Below the pieces are notes generated by a model, which had not been told where the DNA came from, ran no database searches, and saw only the letters and a program-made list of their open reading frames with translations. Made by a program: the position numbers and the translations under genes. A stretch of DNA of 64,000 nt from Cucumis sativus (taxonomy: Eukaryota; Streptophyta; Magnoliopsida; Cucurbitales; Cucurbitaceae). The stretch is from the NCBI RefSeq assembly GCF_000004075.3, contig NC_026657.2:31094408-31158407 (forward strand), in the 5' to 3' direction. Positions 35,201 to 47,863 of the stretch are shown one piece after another. Every line of letters begins with the position of its first letter. Within the stretch, counting starts at the first letter, position 1.

Positions 35201-35805
35201 AGATGTTCAAATATTTCGATAAATAAAACTTCTTTAGATCATGCAAGAAGGCTGCTTAACTGACAGGCAGATTACAGCTCAATTCTCACTGTCTCTCTCT
35301 CTCTCTCATAAACCCTATTCCATCACCTTTCAAACAGGAAGGTCCTAAAGCTTAAGCTTACGCTGATTAGTTAGGATAAACGTATTTGTTCGGAAATAGA
35401 AAGAAAGAGAAGACTTTTAGAAAGGGAAAGGAATTAAAGAAGAAAAAAGCTCCATTTGCGCATTAATAGAGAGGAATATTAAGGGGAATGACTTCATGTC
35501 AAAATATGGTGGAATTTGCTTCCTAAAGTCAATAAATGATACCTGGGTATCAAAAATATGGAATTTTTTTAAATGGGCATTGAAAAAATATGCAAAACTC
35601 ATTAGAGAATGAACATGCATGAACATAAAAAGCCATGAAATTTGGATCTTAATTAATTTCCATGGATTTTTGAGAGAGAGAGAGAGAGAGAGAATACCAG
35701 TTCTTGACCAAGTTCAATAGCAGCAGATTGGTAGCTAGGCTTTTTCCCAGAACTGCTTCCACAAAACACACAAATTCTCTTGAATCTGGACTTTGTCTCT
35801 TCCAT
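32207..35805 (-). CDS. LOG: Cytokinin riboside 5'-monophosphate phosphoribohydrolase (LOG)
   Basis: Seven exons in transcript order: 35805-35698, 34849-34752, 33996-33966, 33859-33760, 33672-33602, 32792-32649 and 32302-32207. They total 648 nt and 215 residues, the usual LOG length. It starts [20 protein letters not shown], then has [18 protein letters not shown], and GVIPRT-like [11 protein letters not shown]. The substrate-binding and catalytic region contains [15 protein letters not shown] (94-108) and the family signature PGGYGTLEE (112-120). The last exon adds [23 protein letters not shown] converts cytokinin nucleotides directly to active free bases in the cytosol or nucleus (family knowledge). 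Exon 3 is a 31-nt micro-exon. If intron 6 is retained, the frame runs on for [15 protein letters not shown] and stops at 32601, giving a shortened C-terminus. A TATA box lies about 135 bp upstream. Confidence 0.95.
35672..35693. repeat. GA/CT microsatellite abutting the LOG intron 1 donor
   Basis: About 11 GA units on the plus strand. On the transcript strand the CT run starts right after the donor GTATT. Confidence 0.9.
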
Positions 35806-35937
35806 TTTTCTTTTCGTTGTTTTTTTCCCTATAAATTTGGTATAGAAAACGAGTGATGTTGTTGAAGAAAAGAAAGAGAAAAGAGAAAGGAAGAGAGAGG
35901 TTTGAGAATGAAATCAAAGTGAGTATCTTCCTAATTC

Positions 35938-35947
35938 TTTATATAAA
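35938..35947 (-). promoter_or_regulatory. TATA box of the LOG gene
   Basis: TTTATATAAA lies about 135 bp upstream of the LOG start codon on the minus strand, with a purine/pyrimidine-biased leader between. Confidence 0.55.
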
Positions 35948-38900
35948 CACCAAAACTCTCCCCTCACCCACGTTCACTTGGGGGTGTAGAAAGCACTCTA
36001 TTTTAAAAGAAAGTTGAAATTTTAATTTATTTATTTTGTTGCCAAAAATAAAAGTTGAAAGAAACGGCAGAAATTTGTTCTTTTCTGAAAATTTAAACAG
36101 AGTTGCTACCTTTTAAAAAAAAATAGTGTGGAAAGTCGAAAGAGGAAAAATTGGAAATAAACTCTTTTTTATTTCTTTTGGTTTGTTATTTTATAGATTT
36201 TCATTTTTAAAAAGAAAAAAAATTTTGGTCTTTGATTACGAATGTGTTGACGTTATCTACTACGCGTGGACCCACCAATCTGAATGAATAGAAAAATGAC
36301 ACGTAGATGGGGTTTGGTTTTTATAATATTATAAGTTGGGCCCCACGTCAGTCAAAATATTTTAAGAATTACGTATCCTCATGTCATTTAAGTTTCTTCA
36401 TAATATTAATTAGCATGAGGAAAATTACTTTTATATGATAATTATATTAGGTCAAATTACACAACACCTTTTCATTGTGATTAAACCCTTCGCTACAAGC
36501 GATAACGTTTTCATTTCTATAAAAAACATAACTCGTACAAAGATTTTAAGGTTATTTTATCTTTTCAACATCTAATTATCTTTTTAACACGTAAAATATT
36601 TAACAAATTTATCTTTTCAACACTTAAAATCCTTAACAAATTTCAATAATTATACTACTACAAAAGAATATGTGAATTATTTCGGATTACTACAATAGAT
36701 TTACATATATTTCACTATCTCTCTATTTAACTCTTGTAACCTTGCGGTTGTTGATCTCAAAGATGGATGGAGATTAGGAGATATCAAATATGGCGTCCTA
36801 TAGTGGTGGTTATAACAGACTTCACCCATTTTAAGTTTAGCCTTACTTTTTTAAAGTTTCTTTCATGATATTGATACTTAAAAATAAGCTACCAATCATT
36901 TGTTGATGTAATTGTGGACAAGCAATGATGAAATTTTAATTATTAGGTTTTTTTTTTCAAATTTCACGAGTTTCATGAGCTTCTAACAAGATTGAAATAT
37001 GAAACATATAACTTATAATAAGCAAGACAACTTATGTTACCTTCATGAACTTAGAAAATAATATTCTATTGTAAATTTATAAATTTTCCAATTTTGTGTA
37101 AAATATGTCAATATACAAAATGCTAATACATCTATTTAACTTTTTATATCATATCTAATAATTTTTCAATTGAAAGTTCGTTAACTTGTTATTGTTTTAA
37201 GTTTAATTAGGAGCCTTCATATCAAGTTTCATAAATGTAAGTGAGGGTATATATCCTTTTGGATTTACTTATTTGAACTAAATATTATAATATAATTCTC
37301 TTCCGTCTCGAGCGTTCATTATTTTAGATTTTACCTTATAATTTTTAATTGTGTTTACTTTAGATTTAAAGGTATATAAGTGAAGGTTGAACTTGAATTT
37401 TATTTTTCAGATTAACCTATTGATTCAAGAACGTTTTAAATTCACTCCAATTTCTTGATTTTTTTTCCGACATTACAAACAAAATCTTAAACGGCCCTAT
37501 CATAAAATCAAATTGAAATTTGAAAAAAAAAAAAATCCAAAGAAAACTGACCCCTAATTTTTGGGTTTCATAGTCAATAAAATTGATCTGACGACTATTT
37601 GGTGTTCAAAACTTTATTTATTTGAGGTAATTGTTCAAACTAATTGAGTCCTTCTTGCACGATTATTTGCAATTCTCTTTTCCTTCCATATTACGTAAAT
37701 TTTTATGGGCAAGGTTGGTTTCATAATGATTTTGTTCAATATATATATATACACACACCAGATATATAATTTATTATTAAATAATTTTCATCCATTGTGT
37801 TATCTATTATTCAAAACTATTTAAAGGTAATTTCAAACATCTTCTTCCTGCTTTTTAAAATTTGAATTTTAAAAAAGAGGTTCGTGATAAACATGTTCAT
37901 TTTTTTTAAAAAAAATACTATTAAAAACTTTAAATCGTTCTAAAGATATCCTTTGGTGTTATTTGTTTCTTTTAAAATATAGAGAAAATAAATAAGTTTT
38001 AATACCAATATCTTCTCTATGTTATATAAATATATGTGAAATATGCTTATGAACTAAAATGAGTAACTTTTTTTTAGGACTATCTCTAACTTGCTTAACT
38101 TATTTTTTTCAGTGTAATCTCATATAAGTAGGTGCCATCCATATGTATTCATAAATTAAAATCTTTATATTTAACCAACATCAATATTTAATCTTGAATA
38201 TATGATCATTATCATATAAACTTAAAACATTTAATATAAGAATATACATTTTTAATTAACAAAAGAAATAAATTATGTTAAAATAAGTGACATGTTTGGT
38301 TTGAAGATGGGGGATATATCTCCCAAGGCCATTATTAAATATTTGTGTAAGTAAGACTTTTGTGTTAACAATAGATAAATTAATTATTAAACTCTTCATT
38401 ACACACACACACATATATATATAATATGATACATAGTGTGGGCTTTGAGTTCAATTCTTTATTGTATTATAATTGCATACGTATTTAACCCATTGGTTGG
38501 GTTTGACCGTGTTGCCTACGTGTGAACAAGCTTGCTTTCCCCAGCCCTCTAATGGAAAATATCCACAATTATTATTTAGAAAAAAAAAAAAGTTATGTTT
38601 TGCACTTTTTATGACTATTAAATAAAGAAAAGAGTAAACTAATTCATACTTCCCAGATCTCCATCAATCTCCACTAATTAAGTCTTTTTCTTTTGTGATC
38701 AACCAATCAAAATGTAAAACTTTTTTAAAATTTTGTTTGACTAAATATTTACTGAGTTTTTATATGTAAATTTCTGGTAGGTTTGAATATATAGAGATAT
38801 CATATAATGTATACAGGGATGTGGATATTAAAAATATTTACAAGATGTATTTTACATGAAAAAATAGAAATGAAATATTTAATATTTATATTCATATAAT

Positions 38901-39449
38901 TAAATGTTGTTGTCAGTTGATGTGTGTGTATATATATTTTAATCATGCATGATATAGTTCCGTGTGGATAATAGTGTAAACAAAAATAAATATATGGATT
39001 TAATTTGATGGGTTGTTGAAGAACTAAAGTTGATGTTTGGCTAATGAGACTTTAGTTTTGGAGGTTGAAAGGTATATTGAGAATTTGGAATTTGAAAGTT
39101 GGTAGGATCTTTAATTTCTTTTGAAGAGCACACACAAAATAATTTTAATTTAATATCAAGATTCCTTTTTAAAAGATTGGATATGCTCTTTCAAGAGTAT
39201 GTTCAATGTCTCAGGATATGTCTGCCAATTATTTTTAAATTCTTAATATTACATTTTTCTTATATTAAAAATCATTAACAATCACGTATACCAAAATCAC
39301 CCCACAACCATATATACCAAAATTTCAAATTTTATTACAAATTTTGTTATATTTTGTAAAAATATTTAATCCTTTTATCATTTACCATAAGTTAATATTT
39401 TATTTTACACTTTTAAATTTAATTTTCACATTCAACTTCGATAATTTGA

Positions 39450-39480
39450 ATATTGTTAAAGTAATTCACTTTAACAATAT
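39450..39480. repeat. Perfect 13-bp inverted repeat, 5-nt loop
   Basis: ATATTGTTAAAGT (39450-39462), loop AATTC, ACTTTAACAATAT (39468-39480). The arms are exact complements. No gene is near, so a terminator role cannot be assigned. Confidence 0.9.
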
Positions 39481-42363
39481 ATACTTAATTTAATAAATGA
39501 ATAGCCAAACACCTTTATTTGTGGCTAAAAAGCATTACTACATTACAAAAACACCAAATCTTGATTAGAGAATACTTATAGCTTTCCATATAAGTTTCGG
39601 ACGTACCTTTAATTGTCTCTTAATTTTTTTATATCTACAAAGTAATTTTTATTTATATGAAATTCTATTCATTTTTTTTTGTCTCTTTTCACAACAATAA
39701 TATTTAGAATTTCTAAACTTAAAACGTTCAAGACCACACTTTTTAAACAAGGGTGGTAAGATCACCATATAAATATAGCTTAGTTTCTAAATATATTTTA
39801 GAATAATAAATATTAATTGCAACAAATTAAAGAAGAAATATATGACTACGAAATATGCAAAATAATATTATTTTGTTGAAGATGATAGTGATGAAACCAA
39901 AGTTGTTATTAATGTTTTTAACACAATGTCGAAAGTGATGCTCAATTTTACTTTTAATAAATTGTTGCTTTCTGAAGCGTAGAGGCCTATTGTGCAGATG
40001 CATAGACCTCTAGTTTTAGAGTTATCACACACTCTTAGCTTCTCTATCACTCAACCATCACTTATGTCTTTTTTCTATCATGCAAACATGAAACAGGAAC
40101 AAAGAGAGAGAAGGACAAAATAAACCTCTTTCACCGATTCATCTTCTTTATTTCGACTTTTCGAAGAAAATGAGCTGAAGAATGCAAAGGATTTATAGAG
40201 GTTCAAGTACTATATAAGCCTACATCCTCTGTGAAGCAACCATGGAGCATTTTATTTCTTTTCTTTTTCCCTTACATTTTTTTCATCTAAGGTTCTCTAT
40301 TTAGAATTTCTTACAAGGTTACACATTAGTTGAGAGAAAGGAGTTCTAACTAATTAACAGATTTCTAGTTTGCTTTTGTTGTAGGGCTAACGGAGTTGTC
40401 GAGCTTGGTTAATTTCTGATGAACTGTTAACAAGAGGTTGAACTGCAGTTGGAAGGTAAATAAAATTGACTCTCTCTTTAACATAAACGTAGCCCACGAA
40501 AGCAGTAACAGTCTTTCTCCTTTTGCCTTTAACCAAATAAAATGAGTAACATAAAATATTATTAGTAGGTTGGGGTTAGGAAGTCACAAAAAAACACACA
40601 TCGTCATCATTATACCTATGTCCTGCTTGAATTCCGCATTTTGATTGATTGATGTGTTTTAAAATTAAAACTCTTCAGTAATTGAAATAAGAAAAGAAAC
40701 AAACAAAAGAAGGAAACTCATATCTCCGATCCGACACTTCCATTATGGATAGATACGCGGTGCGGTGCGGCTCTTCATCCCCTCAATTTCCCAACTTTTT
40801 CTTTTCTTTTCTTTTCTTTTCCTTTTTGTAATAAAATAAAACTACAGGTTTATTGTTATAAATAAAATTTCAACGAAGAAAACTGTGACAGAAACATCAC
40901 CACTTTTTGCTTCCCTCATCACACCCACTAATTAGGTCAACTCTGAAGGCTGCCTAACTTTATAATCATCCCATCAACAATTAGCTAAATTCTGTAAATG
41001 AAGTGTTGCATTTATAAGAAAATAATTTGTTTTATCTTGTAATTTATTCTTGAAACTCGTAAACCAGAGTAAGTAAAACTATGTTTTAAGAAAAAAAAAA
41101 TTAAAATTCTTTACGACTCAGATTTACTCATGTATGCACAACGATATTATTGTTCCTATGACATATTAAGGAATTGAGTGGAAACTTCCCTTTATTGGTA
41201 GAACACATTAATTGACCTTTCCATCTCTATCGGTCGTTATATTAACCAAAACCTAGTGAAGCCAAGTTGTCAAACTCGTATTCACTTCAATCCTTATCAA
41301 CAATGAGGCAAATCTATTAATCAAACTAGACAATTTTAGCTTAGTTAACAAGCTTTCACCAACTAACACTTACTTAGTGATGATCAACTCTAATTTGGAA
41401 TGTATCGGGATGTCAAATTATTTGAGCTCTAGAAGTTTAATGAAGCATATCCCAATTTCCTCCATCAAAGGGAGGTTCAACACAAGTCATCTTCATAATT
41501 CAATCATTTGTTCAACTTTTCCAATTAGGTTAATTATTCACAAACTTTAACCATTCAATCATAATTAACTCATATGAATGATAATTATACACACATCCGA
41601 TTCTACTTTTACTCGTGTTAATTAAAATTATAATAAAAAAATTATTTATAAATGATGTCAATTTTTGATACAATTTAAAATTGTATTAATTACTATGTTC
41701 AAAATGAATTAGTAATACAATATTATTAATATATGCTAATCACGTATGACTTTTCTAACTAAATTTTTAACGTTTGCAAAAGTAATTTCTATAATTACGA
41801 GTGAAACGAATTTAGCCATCTTAAATATTTTTAGATACATTTTCTTTTATATACGACATTTTGATTTATATAAAGAGTAAAGTTCACACAAATGTAATTA
41901 TAGGATTATACCTGAGTGTAAATTCGCGTTTGACAAAGAGGACAAATAATATATCAAATGAATGGGACTACTTTCAATTTTCTTCGGTGGCAATTTTGTC
42001 ATCATATAAACTTGAATTGAAATATATAAAAGATGCGACAAAAAGTGAAAATGTTGTTTAACATTACAATGTGATTTAAAGTTAAGCTACATGAAGACAG
42101 AACATACATATTTTGAGTGCATCAAAATGAGAAAAGTTGGCTTGTTTAAGGTGAAACATATACCAAATGATAATTTATTTAAAAGTATAGAATTACCAAA
42201 ATATGAAAAAAAGGTCTCACATCAATAAAAAAAAAGAGAGGCGGCCATATTTTTTGTAACACAACAAAGTGAGTGAACTTTACCCCAACACACGTAATAT
42301 GCACTACAATAATAGCTTTCTTGAATCACGTTATATACAAAACTCTCTTTGTCTTGCCAATTC

Positions 42364-42425
42364 ATTGGAATATGATTTTGAATATGTTATTTGAATTGGA
42401 ATATGATTTTGAATATGTTATTTGA
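42364..42425. repeat. Tandem duplication, 31 bp x 2, perfect
   Basis: The unit starting ATTGGAATATGATTTTGAAT is repeated without mismatch at 42364-42394 and 42395-42425. Confidence 0.95.
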
Positions 42426-43539
42426 CTTTTGATGAAGCAAAACACTAGGATTTAAGGGCACAACATATTCTAGTAGAGGCTTAAGAGCAACGCTTTTAAA
42501 ATCTAACGACTTGTATACATATTACATGTTATTTACGATTTTAGACTTAGAATTGAGAGGAGTGCCATATAAAAATTCTATTATTAATCTTACTGGTACG
42601 TTGGAATCTATATTGTATGATATTTTCTGAAATAATAAAATTGATTTATCCTTCTATCCTTACTATCAGTGAAATAAGTAGAAATATTTAGCAATGAGAA
42701 TATTATGTGTGATCACATTTAATAGAGGGCGGCGGAAAATTGAGAAAGGAAAATACACAGAAAACGAACACACGTGTGGAATTTGACAGACAGGCCGTCG
42801 GGTGGCAGGTTGAGTCCCCATATTCACAACCCTCCGATTGGACAGTAGAGAAACTGGGGCTCTCTCTGTCTCATGTTATTATTGTTCTTGTCTCTTCTTT
42901 TTTCTTTTTTTTTCTCTATCTTTGGGGGGAGTTTGAGCTCAAAGTCTCTACTTGCTTTTGTTTGGATTCGTAGACAAATTTGAAGAAGATCTTCTCATTC
43001 AAGATTCATCACTAGATTTTCTTTCTTCTCTCATATCTTTTGAAGATATCAATTGTATTTAGTAATATCCATAGTTTACTTCCTATTCTATAGATCAAAT
43101 ACTACACACGTGAAAGGTTTTGACAAAATGTTTGAAAAATAAATTAAAGAAAGATTTTGTTGTTTGGAAAAGGCAAAAGAAAGTGATCTAACTTTGTTGC
43201 TTTTCTTTCATATCAGTCTAGCTTAGATTAATAGGAAACTAAAGAATATACGAATGCGTTATATAATTGATATCAACACATGTATTGTAATTGATATTTG
43301 ATTGATCGACATAACTATCGTTATCGATCGTTGAAACACGACAACAACATCTGCATTGGTAATTTAAATTTGCAATATTGAAATTGGACAATTCAACCAC
43401 CCATTTCTAGGTTAAAGCAAAAGGATTTGATTTTTCTTCAAAACAATGTTAGGATATTTAACTCTACCATGATGTAAATAAGTCCCATTGTTTATTGATT
43501 TTTTTAATATACTAACCAATTAAACCAAAACGATAGCAT

Positions 43540-43740
43540 AGTGCCATGAAATAAAAAAAACAAAGAAAATAAAAGGCATAAAGCAATAGAAAATCAGCAA
43601 AGAGATTTGCATGGTTTACTGATAATTTACTATTAGCTACATTCACAATTAAGGAGAAAGAACATTTTATTATTTGAATTCAAAATACAGAGCATATAAT
43701 GACACCTTTACAATTAGAGTTTATATAGCACGTTTATTTA
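43540..43740. mobile_element. Possible degraded LTR remnant
   Basis: The segment contains GCCATGAAATAAA, AGCAATAGAAAATCAGCAAA, GAGATTTGCATGGTTTACT, then AAGAACATTTTATTATTTGA and AATACAGAGCATATAATGAC. In plants this order (ATACCATG, AGAGATTT-ACGTGGTTCAC, GAATTCAAAATACAG) is common in antisense Copia-type LTRs. The assignment rests on pattern memory; no second LTR or coding region was found. Confidence 0.35.
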
Positions 43741-44724
43741 AACTTGGTCCTTTCAAACATCACATTGCATATTCAACACACATGATACAAGCAAATTCAT
43801 CTTAGCTTCTAAGTATAAATTAGTTGTTTTTCTTCTTAATTAACTCAAGTTATATACTCTTCTATTAAGTATAAACAACGTTCCTATTTGTTGATTTCAA
43901 AGTTGTTTGTCACATAACCTTGATGTAACAACAACTATAAATTTGTAGTTTGGAGAAAAAAGTAGTTGCAAAATAAATAAATAAAAATGATATAGATACC
44001 AAAGTCTTATACCAAAACTGAAGATTAGAAAATAAAATTTAAGTTACCTCTCGTTTATAACTATAATGGTATAATTTATAAAGAAATTGACCTAGGGTTT
44101 AATGCAAGTGTTGTTTTGATTAGTGTACATAATTTATAAAGAATTTGTAGTTGAGTTAGGTATTTGTGTTGGCTTCATTTGAGAATATTAATATTGGATA
44201 AGTAGGTGCTTTTCTTTTTTATTTTTTTGCTTGATTTGGTGGCTAAAATTGCATCTTTTTTGTAGTTGGGATTTGGATGTCTAATATATTTTAATATTTT
44301 GTTAGCTGAATATTAGGTGAGCTATTAGCTCACTCAGTCCTTGGAGAACAATTTTAAGTCTGATTTCCAGATTCGAGGTTATTATAAAATGAATTTTGAT
44401 GGCCAAAATGACTATTAAAACGGTTCTATTTATCTATGATGAATAACAAATATTATCAATTGTGACATCAAATCTACAAGTATAATACAAGTGATCATAG
44501 AAGATTAGATATAACCCATCATCATATTCATGGTTGATAAATTTAAATAACTTAAAAAATAATACTATATTTTAATTACGTTTTAACAGGAAAAGAACCA
44601 CTATTCACTAAAGAAAATTAAATTTAAAAGTTCAGATCTATTAGATTATTTTTTTTAAGTTCGAGAGACAGTTGAAGTTAAATGACTTAAGCTTATAATA
44701 ATAAAATAATAAATTTCCGTTATT

Positions 44725-44850
44725 TGGGCCATGTATGAAAATGTATTTATTGGGCCAACCCTTGAGGGCGTTGAGGTCTGGGCCCGTACAAGTCCATATG
44801 CAATGTGTAAGGTTATTGGACATTCGGTCCACATATTCCTAGCGGGCCGC
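44725..44850. promoter_or_regulatory. TGGGCC cluster in a gene-free stretch
   Basis: TGGGCC occurs at 44725-44730 and 44751-44756, CTGGGCCCG near 44779-44787, and GCGGGCCGC near 44842-44850. The local GC content is much above the surroundings. The cluster looks promoter-like but no coding gene starts within several kb. Confidence 0.35.
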
Positions 44851-47648
44851 AAAATGCTTTCAAACCACAAACAGGTTTGATTTGAAATTTGAGATTTGGG
44901 AGTGATTTTGGAAGGATTAAAATTACTTTTAAAAAAGCTATTTTCTTCTTTAAATTATGATGTCTACTGTCCAGCAATAACGATGATGAAAATATGAATT
45001 TGGAAACAGCCCAATATCACTTTAAATGATTGTCTATTTGAAAATATGTATTAGTTTGATTCATACTACCTTCATTTATTGTTTGTCACACGAGTACAAC
45101 TTAAGAATTATAAGAATATTTCGTAAAATAAATTGATAGGTAAAATTAGGAAGAAGAATAATAGGTACTATCATAATATATTTTTAGTACAAAATTGTCA
45201 AAAAAAAAAAAAAAAAAAAAACATTCCCTATCAACCTTGAAAGGTGATTCTCAAGTGATTTTGTTGGTTGATTTGGTGAATTTGTGAGTGATTTTTTAGA
45301 ACCATTTTTAACTTTCTCTCTCTAAATTTTATTCACCCCTCAAAGCTTTAGAAGTTTTGTAATGTTTGTTTCTTACTTTTTTTTTAGTCAAAAATATTTT
45401 ATAATTTATATTTAAGTACAAGGACAGTAAATTTGAGACCAGAACTTTCAACCCTAAGGCAAAAGATATGATGCAAAATAAACCTGCTTTGCATATTTTA
45501 AATTTTCAAGGGATGCAAGGAAAAGTTTAAATAAAAATTTCAAATCCCATTTTAGCTTTTTTAGTCTTTGAAGTATCAAAGTGTTCATTTTAGTGTATGT
45601 GCTTCAACTTTATTTTAATTTGGTGTGAATCTTAAAAAATAACACTATTTTTTGGTCTTATCTGAACACAAATTCTAGCCAAGTAGGTTATGGACAAACA
45701 TTAAAGAAAATAGATTTCAGCAAGAAAAGCAATACAATAAGGATTATTTTATTTTGCTGATGTAAACATTGTTTAGCATATAATATCTCAAAGACTTATA
45801 TATAGAAACTTTTGAAAGTTGAGAGACTAACATAGAAGGAAGTTGAAAGCATTCAAAGTAGAAGAGAACTTGGAAGTTGAAGATTCCAGTGGAGATTTAA
45901 TCCAAAATGAAAATTTGAATTGCGTTTCTTTTTCTTTCTTTTTTCTACTTCTTTCCCTTTCATCATCGCATCTTGTACATATATATATTCGTGTTTGATT
46001 TGAAATAAATAAAGTGGTTGGTCACAAATTTCAAAATTGATTTAGATAAATCACAAATTAATTGAATCAACAACTAAAAGGTTGTTGAAACAAAGAAAAG
46101 GATATAAATTTGGACTTTAATTGAAAAAAGAAAAAGAAAAAACTAGATTTCATCTCAAACCTTACCTTACCTTCTTGTCTAAATTGCAAATAATGTATAC
46201 AGTTTGTTTTAATTTCATAATTCCAACAAAAAGAAAAAAAAAAGAATGACCAACATAAATATCTTGTTTCATCCATTGTCTCTTTGTTAGAGAACATTGA
46301 TCGGGACATTAACTACTTAATTATATGGTATAATCACCTCATCATATATACATATATCAATCTCAACAGTACTTATATATAAAACAAAACAAATCCTTTG
46401 TAAATAAATAACCAAGGCTTTCTATAATTTAATTAATTTTTTTTTCATATATATAGTCCACACTTCAATTCATTAGTCAATACATCAATTTCTAATATTT
46501 CCAAATCATATGGTATAAATTTTTTGGAGTAATTAGTGGCAGATGGAGTTGAGTGATACATATGCCAAAGTATCTATCAAACCTTTTACTAGGACGAGAT
46601 AATATTTAACCATAGTTTGAGGTGAAAAGTCAAAGTTTAAGGTATGTATGACAACTTTGATGTAACAGTACCTAAAATCTCGTAAAGCTCTAGTAATGTT
46701 CCTGTTTTTGAGTGTAAAAAACATGTGTTTATACACTTTAAAAAAAGTAAGTAAATTATACATTCTTGGTTGGGAAGCATGGAACTGATTCATCCTCTCC
46801 ATACACATAATGTCATAACCCATAAAAAAGAAAATTCTTTCTACATAAAGTATGTCCTTTAATGATCAGAAAAAGGAGATATATGAATATTTGAGTAGGA
46901 AAAGTTGGAAAAAGAATAGAAAAAAGAGGAACCCAATTTTTATTTATTTATTTATGTATTACATATATATATAAAGTAAAAGAGAATTTAATAACTGTTT
47001 AGAATTAAAGAGAAAACAAGAAGTGTGGTGGTATGAACTATGAAGTGAAATAAAAGAGATAAAAATATAAGATGAGTGAAGAAGAGAGTGCAGTGGTTGG
47101 TTAAGAACTGAATTAGGGAGTTAAATAAGAAAAACTTAATTAATCATGTGGTAATGTTGATTACAAATGCAAAAGGTTAGTGGTAGTTAAAAAGTGTTAC
47201 ACTTTATATCTTTCTCATACCAAAGTGGTTGGTTCTTATTTATTTATTTATTCCATGCAAAGATATAGATATAGTTTGAAATGAGAGTAAAGGAAGGAAT
47301 GCTTGTTAATGAAGAATCCCTTCCTTTGCAATGAGTGTATAGGAGGAAGAAGGCACAAAAAATGGGCGAAAGAGGGGTAACAATTTAAATTGAGTAAAAG
47401 AATGTTGTTTGTTTTTGGTGAAGCGACTCAAAGTTTAGAATATGAAAATAATGATGAAACATAATCTTTTTTTATTTAGATTCTAGAAAAACAAGAGAGA
47501 GTGAGCTATGTACTACCAGCGAGAGAGTGAGGGATGAAAACCATAGCATGTTCCTGACTCGCAAAGTTCCAACGGCCGAAAAGAGCCCTTGTGTCTTGTA
47601 TCATGTGACCGTGACCGTGACCGTGAAAGTTCTTATGAAAGTGTTTTC

Positions 47649-47748
47649 CACGTGGCTTACGTTCATTTGCATACCATTTTCTCTTCTCTAAAACCGCAGC
47701 TCTGCTTCCAGCTCACCCCTTTGTCCCTTCTTCCTCTCCATTTATACT
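47649..47748 (+). promoter_or_regulatory. G-box and TATA-like box of the aspartic protease gene
   Basis: A perfect CACGTG lies at 47649-47654 inside CCACGTGGC, an ABRE/G-box core. TTTATACT at 47741-47748 is about 115 bp before the ATG. A GTGACC hexamer repeat lies just upstream (about 47605-47626). ABA or light responsiveness is possible (inference). Confidence 0.45.
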
Positions 47749-47863
47749 TCTATTCCCCATTTCTCATCCCTTCTCATCAACATAACTCCACATTCCCTTC
47801 ATTCCTTTCCAATCCATAATACCATCACACCATTTCGTTTACAACTAGGAGTAACCTTCTTCC

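Larger units (their letters stand above)
35960..47600. other. Gene desert between LOG and the aspartic protease
   Basis: About 11.6 kb with no supported protein gene. It holds a perfect 13-bp hairpin (39450-39480), possible retroelement debris (40080-40230 and 43540-43740), an orphan minus-strand frame (40387-40575), a 31-bp tandem duplication (42364-42425), a GGCCCA cluster (44725-44850) and a 22-A run (45200-45221). The rest is AT-rich and unremarkable. Confidence 0.6.

Noticed and set aside
45200-45221. 22-A run as the tail of a SINE or processed pseudogene
   Set aside because: No coding or polymerase III promoter-like sequence lies upstream and no flanking direct repeats were seen; poly-A runs are frequent in this window.
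47480-47530. miR156-like GAGAGAGTGAGC
   Set aside because: Only part of the mature sequence matches, and no complementary arm was seen within 200 bp.
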